From NCBI RefSeq assembly GCF_047675955.1, contig NC_132930.1, positions 46,749,832 through 46,813,831 of the forward strand: 64,000 nucleotides of DNA, written 5' to 3'. Positions 35,070 through 46,789 of this stretch are shown here, one piece after another. Made by a program: the position numbers and the translations under genes. This DNA is from Chlorocebus sabaeus (lineage: Eukaryota; Chordata; Mammalia; Primates; Cercopithecidae). The stretch's first letter is position 1. Every line of letters starts with the position of its first letter. The notes beneath the pieces were generated by a model. That model saw nothing but the letters and a program-made list of their open reading frames with translations, searched no databases and was not told the DNA's origin.

Positions 35070-38000
35070 AAAGGAACACAGATAAAACCGATTACTTGGT
35101 TAACATCAACTACTTCTGTTAATAACGGCATGATTCTGTCTACATGACCTCAGCATACTATCGAGGGAGCTAACTCAAGGCTAGAGTTGTGAATTTTCTC
35201 TGAGTGATGTCATTGAGTTTCTGTGACTGGTGTAGTTTTTAATTCACGAACTTTATAAATTGATACCCTTTTCTCGTTTTAAGAGTGTATCAATCAGGGT
35301 CCAGGGAAGCAAAATAGGCAGGACAGGTTTCAAGCAGAAGAGGTCCACACCGGAAAATGGATACTGATAAAAACACTAGGTTACCTGCAGGAGCAGAAGG
35401 TGCAGCCCTCCCAAACCAGTGGTGGGTGCTGTAGAGACACTCCCAGTGCTCAAGCCCACGGCCACTGAACACCTTCCAAATCCTGATCCCATGCTGCTCC
35501 CTGGCAGAACCTGAACCTGGCCCAGCATCCTGCAGCAGGGTTCGCTGGGAACTTGTAGCTCCTATGGCTCAAATAGCCTAGCAGCAGGTGGTGGGCAGGA
35601 GGCCTAATGCCAGTGGGCAAATGGAGCATACAGGTTTGTGTTCCTTGCAACCACATAGGAAGCACTGATGTGTGCTGCCTCTTGATGTGGCTGCGAGATG
35701 GTCCAGTGGTTGTCTCAGCCTGTCCTGATGCCCTGTGGTTTCCACGCTCTTGGTAGGATGGAAAGATGAATGTCGAGGAAGATGGCCAGGAAGAGCAAAG
35801 CAAGGAAGACAGTGACCCTGAGAGCAACGAGGAAGAAGGTGACAGTTCAGGCAGGGAGGACACAGAGGAGAATGATAGTCCAGATAGCCACTCGGACCTG
35901 GAATCCAACGTAGAGAGCGAGGAAGAAAACGAGAAGCCAGCAAAAGAGCAGCGGCAGACTCCTGGGAGAGGGCCGACGAGCGGCAAGGAAAGAGCTGGAG
36001 AAGCTGCCGGAGACGAGCTGCCCTACACGTTCGCAGGTGGGCAAGTGCGTGGGTTTCCTCAGGTTCTCGGATAACCTTTATGACCTGGCCATAGCTGTGT
36101 GTGTTCGTCTCCCGCCCAGGAGGTGCATTTGTGGAGTGGGGACCAAGGATGCCCTTGGGAGTGCGTGGACATACCCCGTGTCTGCTGATCCAGGTCTTAG
36201 AGCGAGTGGTCATGTTAGTTTGTCACTATGGTTCTGTGGGCCGGCCCCAGATGGGCCAGACGCATCTCTCTGTAGTGGTGCCTTCACCTCCCTTGTAGCA
36301 TACGGTCAGCCTCTTGTGGCGGACCAGAGAGGCAGGGCTGGGGAGGTGAGTAAGCATCTGTGAGAAGGCTTCCATGTTCCCACCTGGGCCTCCTGCTTGG
36401 CCACGTAACATTTTAGATGGAATATACAGTGTTGTTTTGTCTAGTATCTGGAGAAAAACTGTCTAGGCCAGGTGCGTGGCTGACGCCTGTGATCCCAACA
36501 GTTTGGGAGGCCAAGGTGGGTGGGTCACTTGAGCCTTGGAATTTGAGACCAGCCTGGGCAACATTGCAAAACCTCGTCTCTGCCAAAAATATTAAAAATA
36601 AGCCTGGTGCAGTGGCTTGTGCCTGTGTTCCCAGCTACTCAAGAGGCTGTGGTGGGAGGATCACTTGAGCCTGGGAGGCTGAGGTTGCAGTGAGCCGCGA
36701 TCACACCACTGCACTCCAGCCTGGGTGACAGAGCAGGACCCTGTCTCAAAAAAAAGAAGAAAATGGTCGGGTTCTAGTAAGCAATGCCGAATTGTCCTGT
36801 GCCTGCAGGATGCTTCCAGAGGAGAAGCTAGTGGTGAAGCTGGCCTCTGTGATGTGCCCTCTGGTGGCAAGAGTCTCATGAGCTGACACTGCTTGGCTCG
36901 TAGTGGCTCCTTCCAGGTCTTTCTGAAGTGGTCTGGGCACTAAACCCAGTGCCCTGCCACCGAGATGCTCCAAAACTGTGGGTGTTTTAGCAAATTCCTA
37001 ATAGAGGAAAGGTGGGAGGGCATTTCCTTATTAGCCTGTTCCCAGGTGCATGATCGCTCCTGACAGCCCAGGTCAGGATGGCTGATACCCCTCCAGATGT
37101 GCCAGAGCAAAAGCTGGTGGGTTTGTTGTGATTGTGAAGTAGAACAGTTATATGAAATTACCTCTATGTTAGCAGACATGTAAGTAATTCTCATTTTAAA
37201 TGTTAAATGTGGGCCAGGTACGGTGGCTCATGCCTGTAATCCCAGCACTTTGGGAGGCCAAGGTAGGCAGATCACCTGAGGTCAGGAGCTTGAGACCAGC
37301 CTCGCCAACATGGTGAAGCCCTCTCTCTACTAAAAATACAAAAATTAGCCAGGCATGGTGGCAAGTGCCTGTAGTCCCAGCTACTCAGGAGGCTGGGGCA
37401 GGAGAATGGCTTGAACCCAGGAGGCAGAAGTTTCAGTGAGCTGAGATCGCACCACTGCACTCCAGCCTGGGCAACAGAGCTGGAAAAAAAAAAAATAATA
37501 TATATATATATATATGTTAAATGTGCAGTATGTTTTGTGTTTTTGATAGCCCCTGAATCCTATGAGGAACTAAGATCTCTATTGTTAGGAAGATCGATGG
37601 AAGAGCAGCTTTTGGTGGTGGAGAGAATTCAGAAGTGCAACCACCCAAGTCTCGCAGAAGGAAACAAAGAAAAATTAGAAGTACGTGGATTGAGTGTGTG
37701 TGGAGTCCTGGGAGTGTCGGCACAGCCCCGTATATGAATGCCAGAATTGTGTGAAGTTGTGCAACGGCCACGTGTGCCTCAGGCCAGATGGGGCCAGCCT
37801 ATCACCTGGTTACCTATGATGATGGCTGGGAACACTTGGTATGGCACAGGCAGAGTCCTCCCTTGGCTTTGGCTCCTCTCTAAGCCTCGTGCCAGAGCCA
37901 GCCAGAGGCAGGCATGGGGACCTTCACCTTCATGTTACAGGGGAGGACACTAAGGTTCACAAAGCCACAGTGGCAGAGCCAGACTGCTGTCAGATAGGTG

Positions 38001-41000
38001 GCTGTGATTGTGCCCTTTCCTCTCAGTGAGAGGTGCATGTTCCGTGTGGAGGGCGCCGTGCTGTGTGTGCTCCTCATGTTGCTTTCCTAGTGATGTGTTT
38101 GCTGTTCTACAGAAGGATGCACCTGACCCTTAGCTTTCCCCCCTCTACACTTTCTAGTGCTTAGCAAGTTCTAGCAGTGTCTTTGCTTGCATGTTAGAAG
38201 GCTGCTCATGTCTGTATCCCTGGGCTCCCCTGCCCCACCTGGTTGTCACCAGAATGCAGCTGGTCTGGAAGCTGTGTGCCTGTGGCTTTGTTCTTGGTGC
38301 TGAGCACTGAGCTTTATCTCCCAATTCATGTTCCTGCAGAAACTGTTTGGCTTTCTTTTGGAGTACGTTGGCGATTTAGCTACAGATGACCCACCAGACC
38401 TCAGAGTAATTGATAAATTGGTTGTGTAAGTAAAAAACGTGTGTTATCCGGGATGTGGGGCTGAGCAGAACAATTTTTCTCCCATTTAGAGTCATAAAAA
38501 CACATTCCAGAGTTACTAAGGTAGGTGGCATGGTGGCGTCAGCATGCCAGGTGGACGGGTGGTCACCCAGGGTTTGTGAGTGTCACAGCACAAGCCCGCA
38601 TCTCACACATGCCGCTCCAGCCACCGTAGAGCTGGGACTGACTTTTAACCACAAACAAGTTGATTTTGAAACAAGTGAACCCCTTTAGATTTGTGGCTGG
38701 GATGGGGTGGCTCATTGTAAGTTTCAAGCTTTGGGTGATTGAGAGATATTTGGAAAGCATGGTAGACACCCCGCCCCTCGCCCCTCAGTGAAACCCAGGT
38801 GGGCGGTTCTGCATGCCAGGGAGTGTGTCCCTCTTGTCTGCACGGGGCCTTCCAGGGCGAGTTCCCGCCCTCGCTGCACTCTAAGTCTGTGTGTCCGTGA
38901 CCCACTCGGTGGCTCCTGGCCCCCGGGGCTGGTGGCAGGAAGAATGCCAGAGGGGCAGAGTTATCAGTTGAGAGTGTTGGTGTCGTATCCGTGAGAGCAC
39001 ACACCAGCTACCTGCCCTGTGCTGCACAGAGCTCTCCACGTCATCTGCGTACATGGAGACACTATCAAAGAAGTACCTGTCGTGAGGAATAAAGAGTTAC
39101 TATGGAAAGTGCCTTGGAGCTCTCTGCTGCAGCTGCCACACAGAGCGGTGCCCCCAACAACGCTGTTACCACAAGATCAAGCTGTTTCTCCCACCACCTC
39201 CAGTCCATGTTATGGCCGAGTTTTTAGGAAATGGCAGAAGTGAGTGTAGACTGTTAAGAATACTGTTAGAAAAAGCAGATTCATCCAGTTCTTACTTGCT
39301 CAGTCAACAGGTGATTTCATAGGAAAATGGCTTGCAGGGTTTTTGTGTTACTTATCTAAAGTCATTCTCTCCTGACTTACATTTCTGCTGAACAGGCACT
39401 TATATAATCTTTGCCAGATGTTTCCTGAATCTGCAAGTGACGCTGTCAAATTTGTTCTCCGAGATGCCATGCATGAGATGGAAGAAATGATTGAGACCAA
39501 AGGCCGGGCAACATTGCCAGGGTTGGACGTGGTAAGCAGAGTTCAGTTTAGGCACTGCCCCTGCCATGGAGGTTCTGATGGTATCACAGAAGGCCGATGA
39601 TGGGTACGATGCTCTTGGCCGCGCCCTGTCCTCCAGGGTGATCTGGAGCGAGAGCTGCAGGGCAGCGAGCCTGGGAGGGGAGGGCGCTCCTCCACTAGCC
39701 ACGGACTAACGTGTGGGTCGTACAAGGAGATTCTGGTTTGATTCCACGTGAATGGTGCCATATTTGATCCAGTGACAGAAATGTTGGAAGGCAAATAGAA
39801 CCACAATATTTTCCATAAGGGCCAAAGCCTATGGACTGGTTTTAATTGGTCTCGGTTTCTGTGTTGTTCAAAGGTTGGGAGACATTTGAACACTAAGATT
39901 TTTAACAATTTTATAACAGCCTCATGCTGTATTTTCAGCTTTAGTAACTTTAAGGAAATACTTGCTGAGATATGCTCTTTATTGCCTGGTGTTTGTGTTG
40001 AAATGGATTCACAATAGTTAGCGGAAGCTTAAAATTGTAGGTAGGACTTAGGTTAATGATTTTAATCCACTCCCCAAAACGGGATTTGAGCCCGTGTCTG
40101 TAACCATTGCTGACTGCTTCGGCGAAGCCTTCACGGGCCTCAGCACAGTGTCCTCACTGTACGTTTAGCTGTTTGACTCACGGTGGTTGGATGCCTGTTC
40201 TGTGACAGAGGCCAGAACTCTGGGCCAAGGAGATGCACCCTCTGCTCCCCAGAGCCTGTTCTTGGCTGCGGAGTGTTTGTGGGGAGGGCATATGGATGGA
40301 CTTCATTTACTTTCTTTAACCTGTATGGTAACACTTTCTTTCCAGCTCATTTATTTGAAAATCACTAGCTTGCTGTTTCCAACTTCCGACTTCTGGCACC
40401 CGGTGGTGACCCCTGCCCTCGTGTGCCTGAGTCAGCTGCTCACCAAGGTGCGTCCTCTCCACACACGGCAGGGGCTGGCCTGCTGCACCACGGGTGGCCA
40501 GAGCCACAGCCCCTCGGGGGCTATTTAAGGGCCGCAGAGACTGAGCACTGGGGTTAGGCATAAGAAGGCCCATCTAAATGAGCCCTAGCTCGAGCAGCCC
40601 GAGATGTGGGTGGGAGTGGGAGAGCCTGGTTTGGCACCTCAAGGTTACAGATGGTGGGACCCCAGAAAACAACCTTTCGAGTTAGTGGTGAAGTTATCCA
40701 GTGTGAAGATAAGGGCTTTTGTTCCATTTTTGGCTTAAAAAGTTCAAACTGTTCCTTTTTCTTTATTAGGCATGTGATTGGTACATGCTTACTGCAGTAA
40801 TCAATCGTACGCTCAGTATGGGTGGAAGGAACTTTATAAATGGTACAGCTCTGGCTGGGCGCAGTGGCTCATGCCTGTAATCCCAACACTTTGGGAGGCC
40901 GAGGCGGGCGGATTGCCTGAGGGCAGGAGTTCAAGACCAGCCTGGCCAGCATGGTGAAACCCCGTCTCTACTAAAAATACAAAAATTAGCTGGGTTTGGT

Positions 41001-44000
41001 GCCACATGCCTATAATCCCAGCTACTCCGGAGACTGAGGCAGGAGAATCACTGGAACCCGGGAGGCGGAGGTTGCAGTGAGCTGAGATTGTGCCATTGCA
41101 CTCCAGCCTGGGCAACAGGAGTGAAACTCTGTCTCAGGGGAAAAAAAATCACTAATGCTCTTTATGTTTTTGTCATCTCACTTGATCCTCTCAACACTGC
41201 CATAAGGTGCAGGGGTTCCCTCTGTACCCGTGAAGCTCAGTGGGGTGTGTGGTTCAGGGAAGCCCGGTGGTTGGCCTAGCATGGCATGACATCGTCCCAG
41301 GACAGTAACCCCCCAAATATTCCTTTCCAGTGCCCCGTCCTGTCCCTCCAGGATGTGGTGAAGGGCCTGTTCGTGTGCTGCCTGTTCCTGGAGTATGTGG
41401 CTTTGTCCCAGAGGTTTATACCTGAGCTTATTAATTTTCTTCTTGGGATTCTTTACATAGCAACTCCAAACAAAGCAAGCCAAGGTGAGTTGATTTGAAG
41501 AAGCTTCCTACCAATATTTTATACTTTAGAGTTTTTTAAAGTAGTTTATACTCATTGTAGAAGGTTTAGAATATGGAAAAGTAGAGGAAACATACAAACC
41601 TGCCACCCGCCGTCCTGAGTAGCACCCTCTTTCCCTGTGTGTGAGCGTGTGCACGCCACGTGGGGAAAAGCAGCGCCACCGGTGACCTGTGCTGTCCAGT
41701 GTGGTCTCCATTGGCCAGAGTCTGAACTGAGACATGCCCTACGTGTGACACATGCCCAGGTGGCGAAGACTTAGTGCCAGAAATATTAAAATATCTTAAT
41801 TTTTTGGATTATGTGTTAAAATCACAAATATTTTGGTATTTGGGGTTAGATAAGATCTATTGTTAAAATCAATTTTACCTTTTTACTTTTTCTCACATGA
41901 CAACAAGGCAGTGTGAAAGTTCTCGTGTGGCTCACACAGGCATCGCTGCTGTGTTGCTTCTGTAACGCTCTGAACTCGGGAGGGAGGGCGGCAAGAGCAG
42001 CGCTGGGATGAGGAGCAGTCTGCCCACTGCCTGCCCTCCTGGGCCCTCACCCCAGCCCCTGTGCTCCTCCCCCTTCCCCTGATGCCAACTCTGCTCCCGG
42101 ATGCTTCCTCAGCACTTGCTGCTTCCCTTTGCGGGGGCGAAGAGCCGCGCAGCCTCTGTCCTGAGCTCTTCCGTGTCTGTGGATGCCTCTCCCAGCCTGA
42201 CCAGAGGTTGGACCTCAAGGCTAAGACCCCTGCCCTCTATTTCCAGTTCACTGTGCAGTGCCAAGCGCCTGCATGTCGAGGGGACTGACCTGAGGAGCAG
42301 GTGCTCTGGCATCATTCACACTGCCAGCAGAGTCCCTTCCAAGAGGGATCTGGCCATTCCTCCGGTTCAGTGCTCCCATTCTGCCACCCCCTGGCTCCCG
42401 AGGCTCCTGTCTGTCAGGCTTGGTGCTGGGCGCCAGAGGGGCATGGCTGCCTACATGCTCCCTGCCTCAGGGAGAGCCACCTGCAGATTGCTGCAGTCCC
42501 GCGTGTGAAGGGCTGTGACGGAACAGGCTGGGCACGGGTGGAGTCAAGGAGGGGGCGTGCATCTCGGCTTTGGGGGAGTGTGGGACGGGGCTTGACCCAC
42601 CACCTTCCCCTCTCTCTTGGCCTGGCACCTCCGCCCCACTGTGCCTGTCTCCATCCCTCCCCCTACAGCCACGCCCTCAGCCTGGATTGCCCTTCTCTGT
42701 GGATTGACTCCTGCATGTCCTACAGGCCTTTGCTGACATCTGCCCCCTCAGGCCTCTCCCGCCCTGCACCGTCACCCCTGACTGACCCTGCTGTCTGCCC
42801 CCTGCCCCTCTGCTTTCCTTTCTCGTGTTCTGTCTGGTCCATTTGCTCCTCGGGGTGCTGTTCGCTGCCTGTCTCCCAACAGGGGCAGGGACTTCAGTCT
42901 GTTCCTGGATGTGGCCTGAGTGCCTCATCAGCCCCATGTGGTGCCTAGTAGGTCCCAGGACGTCTGTTGCAAGCAGGCCTCCCAGGCAGGATCAGGCACT
43001 TGGCTCTCACCGCACCCCCTGCCAGAGCTTTCCCCCTTCCCCTGAGGTGTCCCTGCCCACACTGAAACCCTCAGTGTCTGGCACAACCCAGAAACATAAA
43101 AATCAGTGTGTGTCTGTTAGAGAGTGAACTTCCACAGGCTTGGTGCTGCAGAGCCTGCTGGGAGCCCAGTAACGTTCAGGCCATCTCTGTCCTGTCGCAC
43201 TCGGAATTCAGGTTCCACTCTGGTGCACCCTTTCAGAGCACTTGGGAAGAACTCGGAACTGCTTGTGGTGTCTGATAGAGAGGATGTGGCCACGTGGCAG
43301 CAGAGCAGCCTCTCCCTCCGCTGGGCGAGTGGACTGAGGGCCCTGACTTCAACAGAGGCCAATCACATCCGGTATGTGAGGGGACCCCACTTTGGGGCCT
43401 GTGCCCTACGCGTCCCCAGAGGCAGGAGGAGCCACTCGTGCTTTCTGATGGGCTGTTAGTGAACTTGCTGCCCGGCCGTTTGGCTTGATGGAGGGTGAAA
43501 GCCTTTCTGAGGCATGGTGCCCCTTTTTTTTCCATTTTCAAAATACATTTGTTTGATTTCACAAATCATAATTTGGAGCCAATAATGGAGCCACCCCATC
43601 CCAGCTGGCGCTGCGTTTCCCACAGCCTGCCCTCCTGCATTAGGCCTGGCCCTGAGCCTACCTTGCCCATGGGTGTGTGGGCCCAACCCTGGCCAGCTAA
43701 GGTGACCACATTGAATTTGTCAGCCTAGTGGAAGTGGGGAAGTTCATTTTTGCCATGTTACTGGTTTTGTCAGTGACAAATAGAACAAGTTGGACCTCTT
43801 CTTGCCTCCTGCCCTCACAGACTGTCCTGCCTGGCCGTGGGCCTGACCCTGCTGAAGCGCTGTGTGCCCATGTACGGGTCCCTGCCATCCTTCCACGCCA
43901 TCATGGGGCCTCTCCGAGCCCTCCTCACAGATCACCTGGCGGACTGCAGCCACCCCCAGGAGCTCCAGGTGAGGCTTCCTGGCCACTCGGGTGCTTTACC

Positions 44001-46771
44001 TGGGCTCAGACATGTCCTTGAGCTGGGGCCAAGCTGGTGGCATTTGGTCATTTGAGGCTGCAGCTCTAAGTCAACACCATCTGCAAAATCACAAACATGA
44101 AAGGAAGTGAAATCCTAAAACTGGGCAGTGACAGGGAGCAGAGCTGGGCTGGAGTAGAGCACATGCTGCATCTCAGGCGGTAGCTGGGAACTGTCGCCTT
44201 GTGTGCCACCTCCAAGAGGCCGCACGGAGGGTGCACCAACGCCCGGGGGTCAGCCCCTGCTAGTCCTGGACAGTCAGCTCTGAACTGCGCCCTACAGTCC
44301 TGATGGGTTTTCCGAGGGTGGTCTTACCATCCTGCACAAGGTGACAGGAAGCCCCAATGGACAGTCTCAGGTGGACCCAAGAATGAGTCTTCGATGCCGG
44401 GCACATCCTGTCCTCTGTGGGCCGCTCGAAATTCACTTACAGCCTATCCGCCTCCCTCCCTTTCACCCTGACCCTGACAGGCTGTACCCTGCATCCACTT
44501 CCTGCTTGACATGGCTGTGGCTTGTGCCTTTCATCCTGCCCCAACCCCGTCCCTCAGCCCGCACCAGCGCAGGATGCTGCTAGAGCCGAAGGCATCAATG
44601 CCATGTCCACAGCTGCCCCTACATGGGTGCCCCGCACCACTAGCACAGCCCTGGCAGCCTTGCCTCGTGCCCTTCCCTCATGCGCTCCGGCCTTCTCGCA
44701 GGCCTGGCTCCGTCTCGGGAGTTGTTCTCTGTACCTGGAACTCCTCACAGCCGTGCTGCTCGCACCCATGCCCTTGGGAAGCCAGGCCTTCCCTGGCCCA
44801 CACTGCGCCATGCTCCCTGTGTCTTGTCTGCGGTGCGGACCCCCAGGCACGTTACACCATCCTTGTCTCTGCCCCACTAGGATGAGAGTTCCATGAGGAC
44901 AACTCGGCCCGTCCCTGGCCAGGTCCCTGGAGCATAGAGCAGACAAGCCAGCTATCACAGACTCCCATCGCCTCATCAAAGGCTGATGAGGAGGAGACAT
45001 TAGCTCTGCCCCTTATCCTGTACCCACTTTCTGCTGATGTGGCCGTGGGTTGTGCCTTTCATTTAAAAAACTTTGGGTTGGCTGGCTAAGGGGCACAACA
45101 GGCCTTGTGGTCTTCATAGACTGAGCCAGTCAGGCCCTTGAGTTTAGTCTCCATGGAGACATGGCATTCAGGCACTCGAAGGTTACATCCAGATGGGCCC
45201 AGGAGTGGCTGTGTCTGTGGGGGCAGGCAGCCAGGGTTCCAGGACACACCTGTGCAAGAGAAAGCGGGTAGGACCAACGTCAGGGAACTGGCTTTCGGAA
45301 GATTGCTCAGAAGCCACCAGCCAACTCTTCTGGAAGCCAAGGTCTTGGCGAAAGTGGGCCTTAACCATCTGTTGGTTCTGTTGGCTTGAAAATAAGGTCA
45401 AACTGCCAAGACTGGTAGAAACCCTGCCCCACCTGGCACCAAGCGTCAGTCTGTACACCTGGGTTCTAGCGTGCACGCGGCCCCCCATGGCAGAAGGGGG
45501 TTCTCCTGTGAGCCTTCTCACGAAGCAGGTGGCTCATGGCCTTTCGTGCCAAGTTTGTCTGGGAAAGGGGTTCTGTGGACGTTTCTGGCTATGAGGAGCA
45601 CAGACTATCATGACCTCCAAGTCCCCTCCTTTCAGAGTGCTCTCCGGGGCCAGCACACAGTGAGAAGCGCAGGCTATCATGACCTCCAAGTCCGCTCCTT
45701 TCAGAGTGCTCTCCGGGGCCAGCACGGGCCCCTCCCTCTTCAGCAAGACAGTGGCTTTACTTTGTTTTGGCTGTGCCAGACCTTGAGCAGCCATAGCCTT
45801 GGCTTCCCCTCCACCAGTGGGCACACAGCAAGGGCACCGTCCTGCTGCGGGGAGCTCGCAGTACTGTCCTCAGCTGCCTGGACACCGCAGCACATGTGCG
45901 TGGAGCGCAGGTCGCAGCAGGCGAGTCATCACAGCGTTGGGGATTGCGTGTTTTTCAGGAGCTGTGTCAGAGCACACTGACTGAAATGGAAAGCCAGAAG
46001 CAGCTCTGCCGCCCGCTGACCTGTGAGAAGAGCAAGCCTGTCCCACTGAAGCTGTTCACACCCCGGCTGGTCAAAGTGTGGGTGTTGGCAGCATCTCCCC
46101 AGGGGGCCGGGACTGTGGGCTCAGTGGGAGGTGACAGGGGGTGTCTGCCAGTTCTACAGTTGAGCAGATGACTACGGAGCGAAGCCACACTCCCGAGCAG
46201 GCTCTGGCCGAGAGGTGGGGACAGATTCTTGCTTCCTTAACAGTGGCTTTTTGATTGTAGCCTCGAGTTTGGAAGAAAACAAGGCAGTAGTAAGGAGGAA
46301 CAGGAAAGGAAGAGGCTGATCCACAAACACAAGCGTGAATTTAAAGGGGCTGTTCGAGAAATCCGCAAGGACAATCAGTTCTTGGCGAGGATGCAACTCT
46401 CAGAAATAATGGAACGGTGAGGGGGACGTGTGTGTGTGACATGATCGTGATGTGACTCAGCTTGGGTGCTGTGTGGCCCTGGGCAGAGCACCGGGCACCT
46501 GGCATCCCACAGCCTTGGCTCTGGCTAGGGGCTGGAGCCAGGCAGGTTCGCTTCCCCTCTGCTTGAGCTGAGCGTGGCCACGGTGGCTAATGTTCTGATG
46601 TGGGGGAGAGAGGGCAAGACGCTCTACAAGAACTAATCCAAAAATGGGCTTTTCGCTTTTGTTTCTTTCAGGGATGCAGAAAGAAAACGGAAAGTAAAGC
46701 AGCTTTTTAACAGCCTGGCTACACAAGAAGGCGAATGGAAGGCTCTGAAGAGGAAAAAGTTCAAAAAATAA
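18789..46771 (+). CDS. NOP14: NOP14 nucleolar protein, complete 18-exon gene, 857 aa
   Basis: NOP14 is a nucleolar component of the small-subunit processome, needed for 18S rRNA processing and 40S assembly. Coding exons: 18789-18983, 24286-24420, 25268-25409, 30181-30320, 31126-31260, 32200-32322, 34674-34805, 35757-36036, 37550-37680, 38340-38425, 39396-39531, 40346-40447, 41331-41484, 43212-43371, 43821-43968, 45959-46077, 46261-46416, 46672-46771. Every junction is GT-AG and every phase closes; the total is 2574 nt, the length I recall for human. The protein starts MGKAKKVGARR, with a basic amino end. Exon 3 carries DIVDSDSDAED and exon 8 (residues about 335-428) is a long Glu/Asp/Ser acidic tract. 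Exons 10-15 form the helical conserved core with LLFPTSDFWHPVVTPAL. The carboxyl end is a Lys/Arg-rich nuclear/nucleolar signal ending KALKRKKFKK. The ATG has a good Kozak context (gccATGG). No frameshift or premature stop is seen. Confidence 0.96.
21152..21440 (+). mobile_element. AluS-like element
   Basis: Full-length plus-strand Alu in NOP14 intron 1. Confidence 0.85.
21577..21878 (-). mobile_element. AluY-like element
   Basis: Full-length minus-strand Alu in NOP14 intron 1 with a 19-T run. Confidence 0.85.
21919..22220 (+). mobile_element. AluS-like element with 16-bp target-site duplication
   Basis: Flanked by 'aaagaatggtgaaggt' at 21903-21918 and 22221-22236. Confidence 0.88.
22425..22724 (-). 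mobile_element. AluY-like element
   Basis: Full-length minus-strand Alu. Apart from scattered changes it is nearly the same sequence as the element at 21577-21878. Confidence 0.85.
24771..25062 (+). mobile_element. AluS-like element with target-site duplication
   Basis: Flanked by 'agaattgccctccatgag' (ending 24770) and 'agaattcccctccatgag' (from 25063), one mismatch in 18. It lies in NOP14 intron 2. Confidence 0.88.
26343..27376. repeat. GC-rich 29-bp minisatellite (about 35 units) in NOP14 intron 3
   Basis: Units of about 29 bp built on 'gactaggggaggcgctgtgg' plus a variable 'tgcgcagct', 'tgctcccgt' or 'tgcgcccgt' segment repeat for about 1 kb. Between about 26575 and 27010 the 'cagct' and 'tcccgt' variants mostly alternate, giving a 58-bp higher-order unit. 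From about 27140 a 'ccctggttggggaggcgcgg' variant alternates instead. The first units at 26343-26520 are the most diverged. Confidence 0.93.
27955..28325 (+). mobile_element. 5'-truncated L1 3' end with poly(A)
   Basis: Contains the familiar L1 3' wording ('gcagccataaaaaagaatga', 'acttgtaagtgggggctaaa', 'tgtaacaaaccttcatatgt'). It ends AATAAAAG then a 13-A run. Confidence 0.85.
28430..29350 (+). mobile_element. Second copy of the ancient repeat at 7285-8960
   Basis: 'gtgccaggcactgttct' (28460-28476) and 'gtgctgtggaggaaaaagca' (28601) repeat the wording and spacing of the copy at 7337/7480. The copy is split by an Alu monomer at 28650-28783. Confidence 0.5.
28650..28783 (-). mobile_element. 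Alu left-arm monomer (FLAM-like)
   Basis: Diverged single-arm minus-strand Alu, inserted into the older repeat at 28430-29350. Confidence 0.75.
30533..30818 (-). mobile_element. Old AluJ-like element
   Basis: Diverged minus-strand Alu in NOP14 intron 4. Confidence 0.8.
31793..31949 (-). mobile_element. Alu with internal deletion
   Basis: Only one arm-equivalent remains: the sequence passes from 'ctcagcctccc' of one arm directly to 'aaagtgctgagattacag' of the other. Confidence 0.8.
32471..32772 (-). mobile_element. AluY/S-like element
   Basis: Full-length minus-strand Alu in NOP14 intron 6. Confidence 0.85.
32863..33157 (-). mobile_element. AluS-like element
   Basis: Full-length minus-strand Alu in intron 6; flanks 'aaaagtggac' and 'aaaaatggac' suggest a decayed target-site duplication. 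Confidence 0.85.
33330..33636 (-). mobile_element. AluS-like element
   Basis: Full-length minus-strand Alu in intron 6 with a TTTG/TTG-rich tail. Confidence 0.85.
33641..34243 (-). mobile_element. Old AluJ split by a younger Alu
   Basis: The host Alu lies at 33641-33795 and about 34095-34243. The inserted minus-strand Alu, from its poly(T) to 'gcgcctggcc', occupies about 33798-34094. The broken word 'cccagctaattttt' / 'cccagctgattttt' on both sides marks the target site. Confidence 0.82.
35011..35068 (+). repeat. (CT)n microsatellite in NOP14 intron 7
   Basis: A nearly pure CT run of more than 20 units with a few 'ctgt' interruptions, about 200 bp after the exon 7 donor. Confidence 0.92.
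36465..36764 (+). mobile_element. Old Alu
   Basis: Diverged plus-strand Alu in NOP14 intron 8. Confidence 0.82.
37212..37491 (+). mobile_element. AluS-like element
   Basis: Full-length plus-strand Alu ending about 60 bp before NOP14 exon 9; its tail has become the (TA)n repeat at 37494-37515. Confidence 0.85.
37494..37515 (+). repeat. (TA)n microsatellite at an Alu tail
   Basis: A run of about ten TA units between an Alu and NOP14 exon 9, ending roughly 35 bp before the acceptor. Confidence 0.9.
40853..41150 (+). mobile_element. AluS-like element
   Basis: Full-length plus-strand Alu in NOP14 intron 12. Confidence 0.85.
41485..43211 (+). other. NOP14: NOP14 intron 13, GC-rich and repeat-free
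   Basis: The intron has no Alu or LINE that I can recognise. 41990-43080 is C/T-rich on the plus strand. An open frame at 42301-42948 exists but resembles no known protein and looks like chance in GC-rich DNA. Confidence 0.5.
43969..45958 (+). other. NOP14: NOP14 intron 15
   Basis: The intron has no Alu. It holds a 69-bp tandem duplication (45605-45732) and two dispersed look-alike segments, around 44485-44530 and 45018-45062, sharing 'ttgtgcctttcat' and flanking wording. No coding exon is supported. Confidence 0.5.
45605..45732 (+). repeat. 69-bp tandem duplication in NOP14 intron 15
   Basis: 'ctatcatgacctccaagtcc' at 45605 recurs at 45674. The copies stay alike through 'ctctccggggccagcac' with one difference in the first 50 bp. 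Confidence 0.9.
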
Positions 46772-46772
46772 A
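46767..46772 (+). terminator. NOP14: NOP14 candidate poly(A) signal overlapping the stop codon
   Basis: AATAAA spans the stop codon TAA (46769-46771). If used, the 3' UTR would be only a few tens of bases. No obvious GU-rich element follows within 40 bases, and an old Alu begins at about 46790. Confidence 0.5.
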
Positions 46773-46789
46773 TTACATTTTATAAATTA

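Noticed and set aside
35450..36213. Open frames of 178 and 211 codons on the minus strand
   Set aside because: They mirror NOP14 exon 8 and its flanks; the sense strand carries the NOP14 acidic region with proper splice sites.
42301..42948. A 215-codon open frame in NOP14 intron 13
   Set aside because: GC-rich intronic DNA with no recognisable domain, no splice context and no strong start; likely chance.
18984..46671. Intronic snoRNA genes in NOP14, as some nucleolar-protein genes host them
   Set aside because: I saw no convincing paired C/D boxes or H/ACA hairpin with ACA tail; isolated 'tgatga' words occur but lack a partner and terminal stem.
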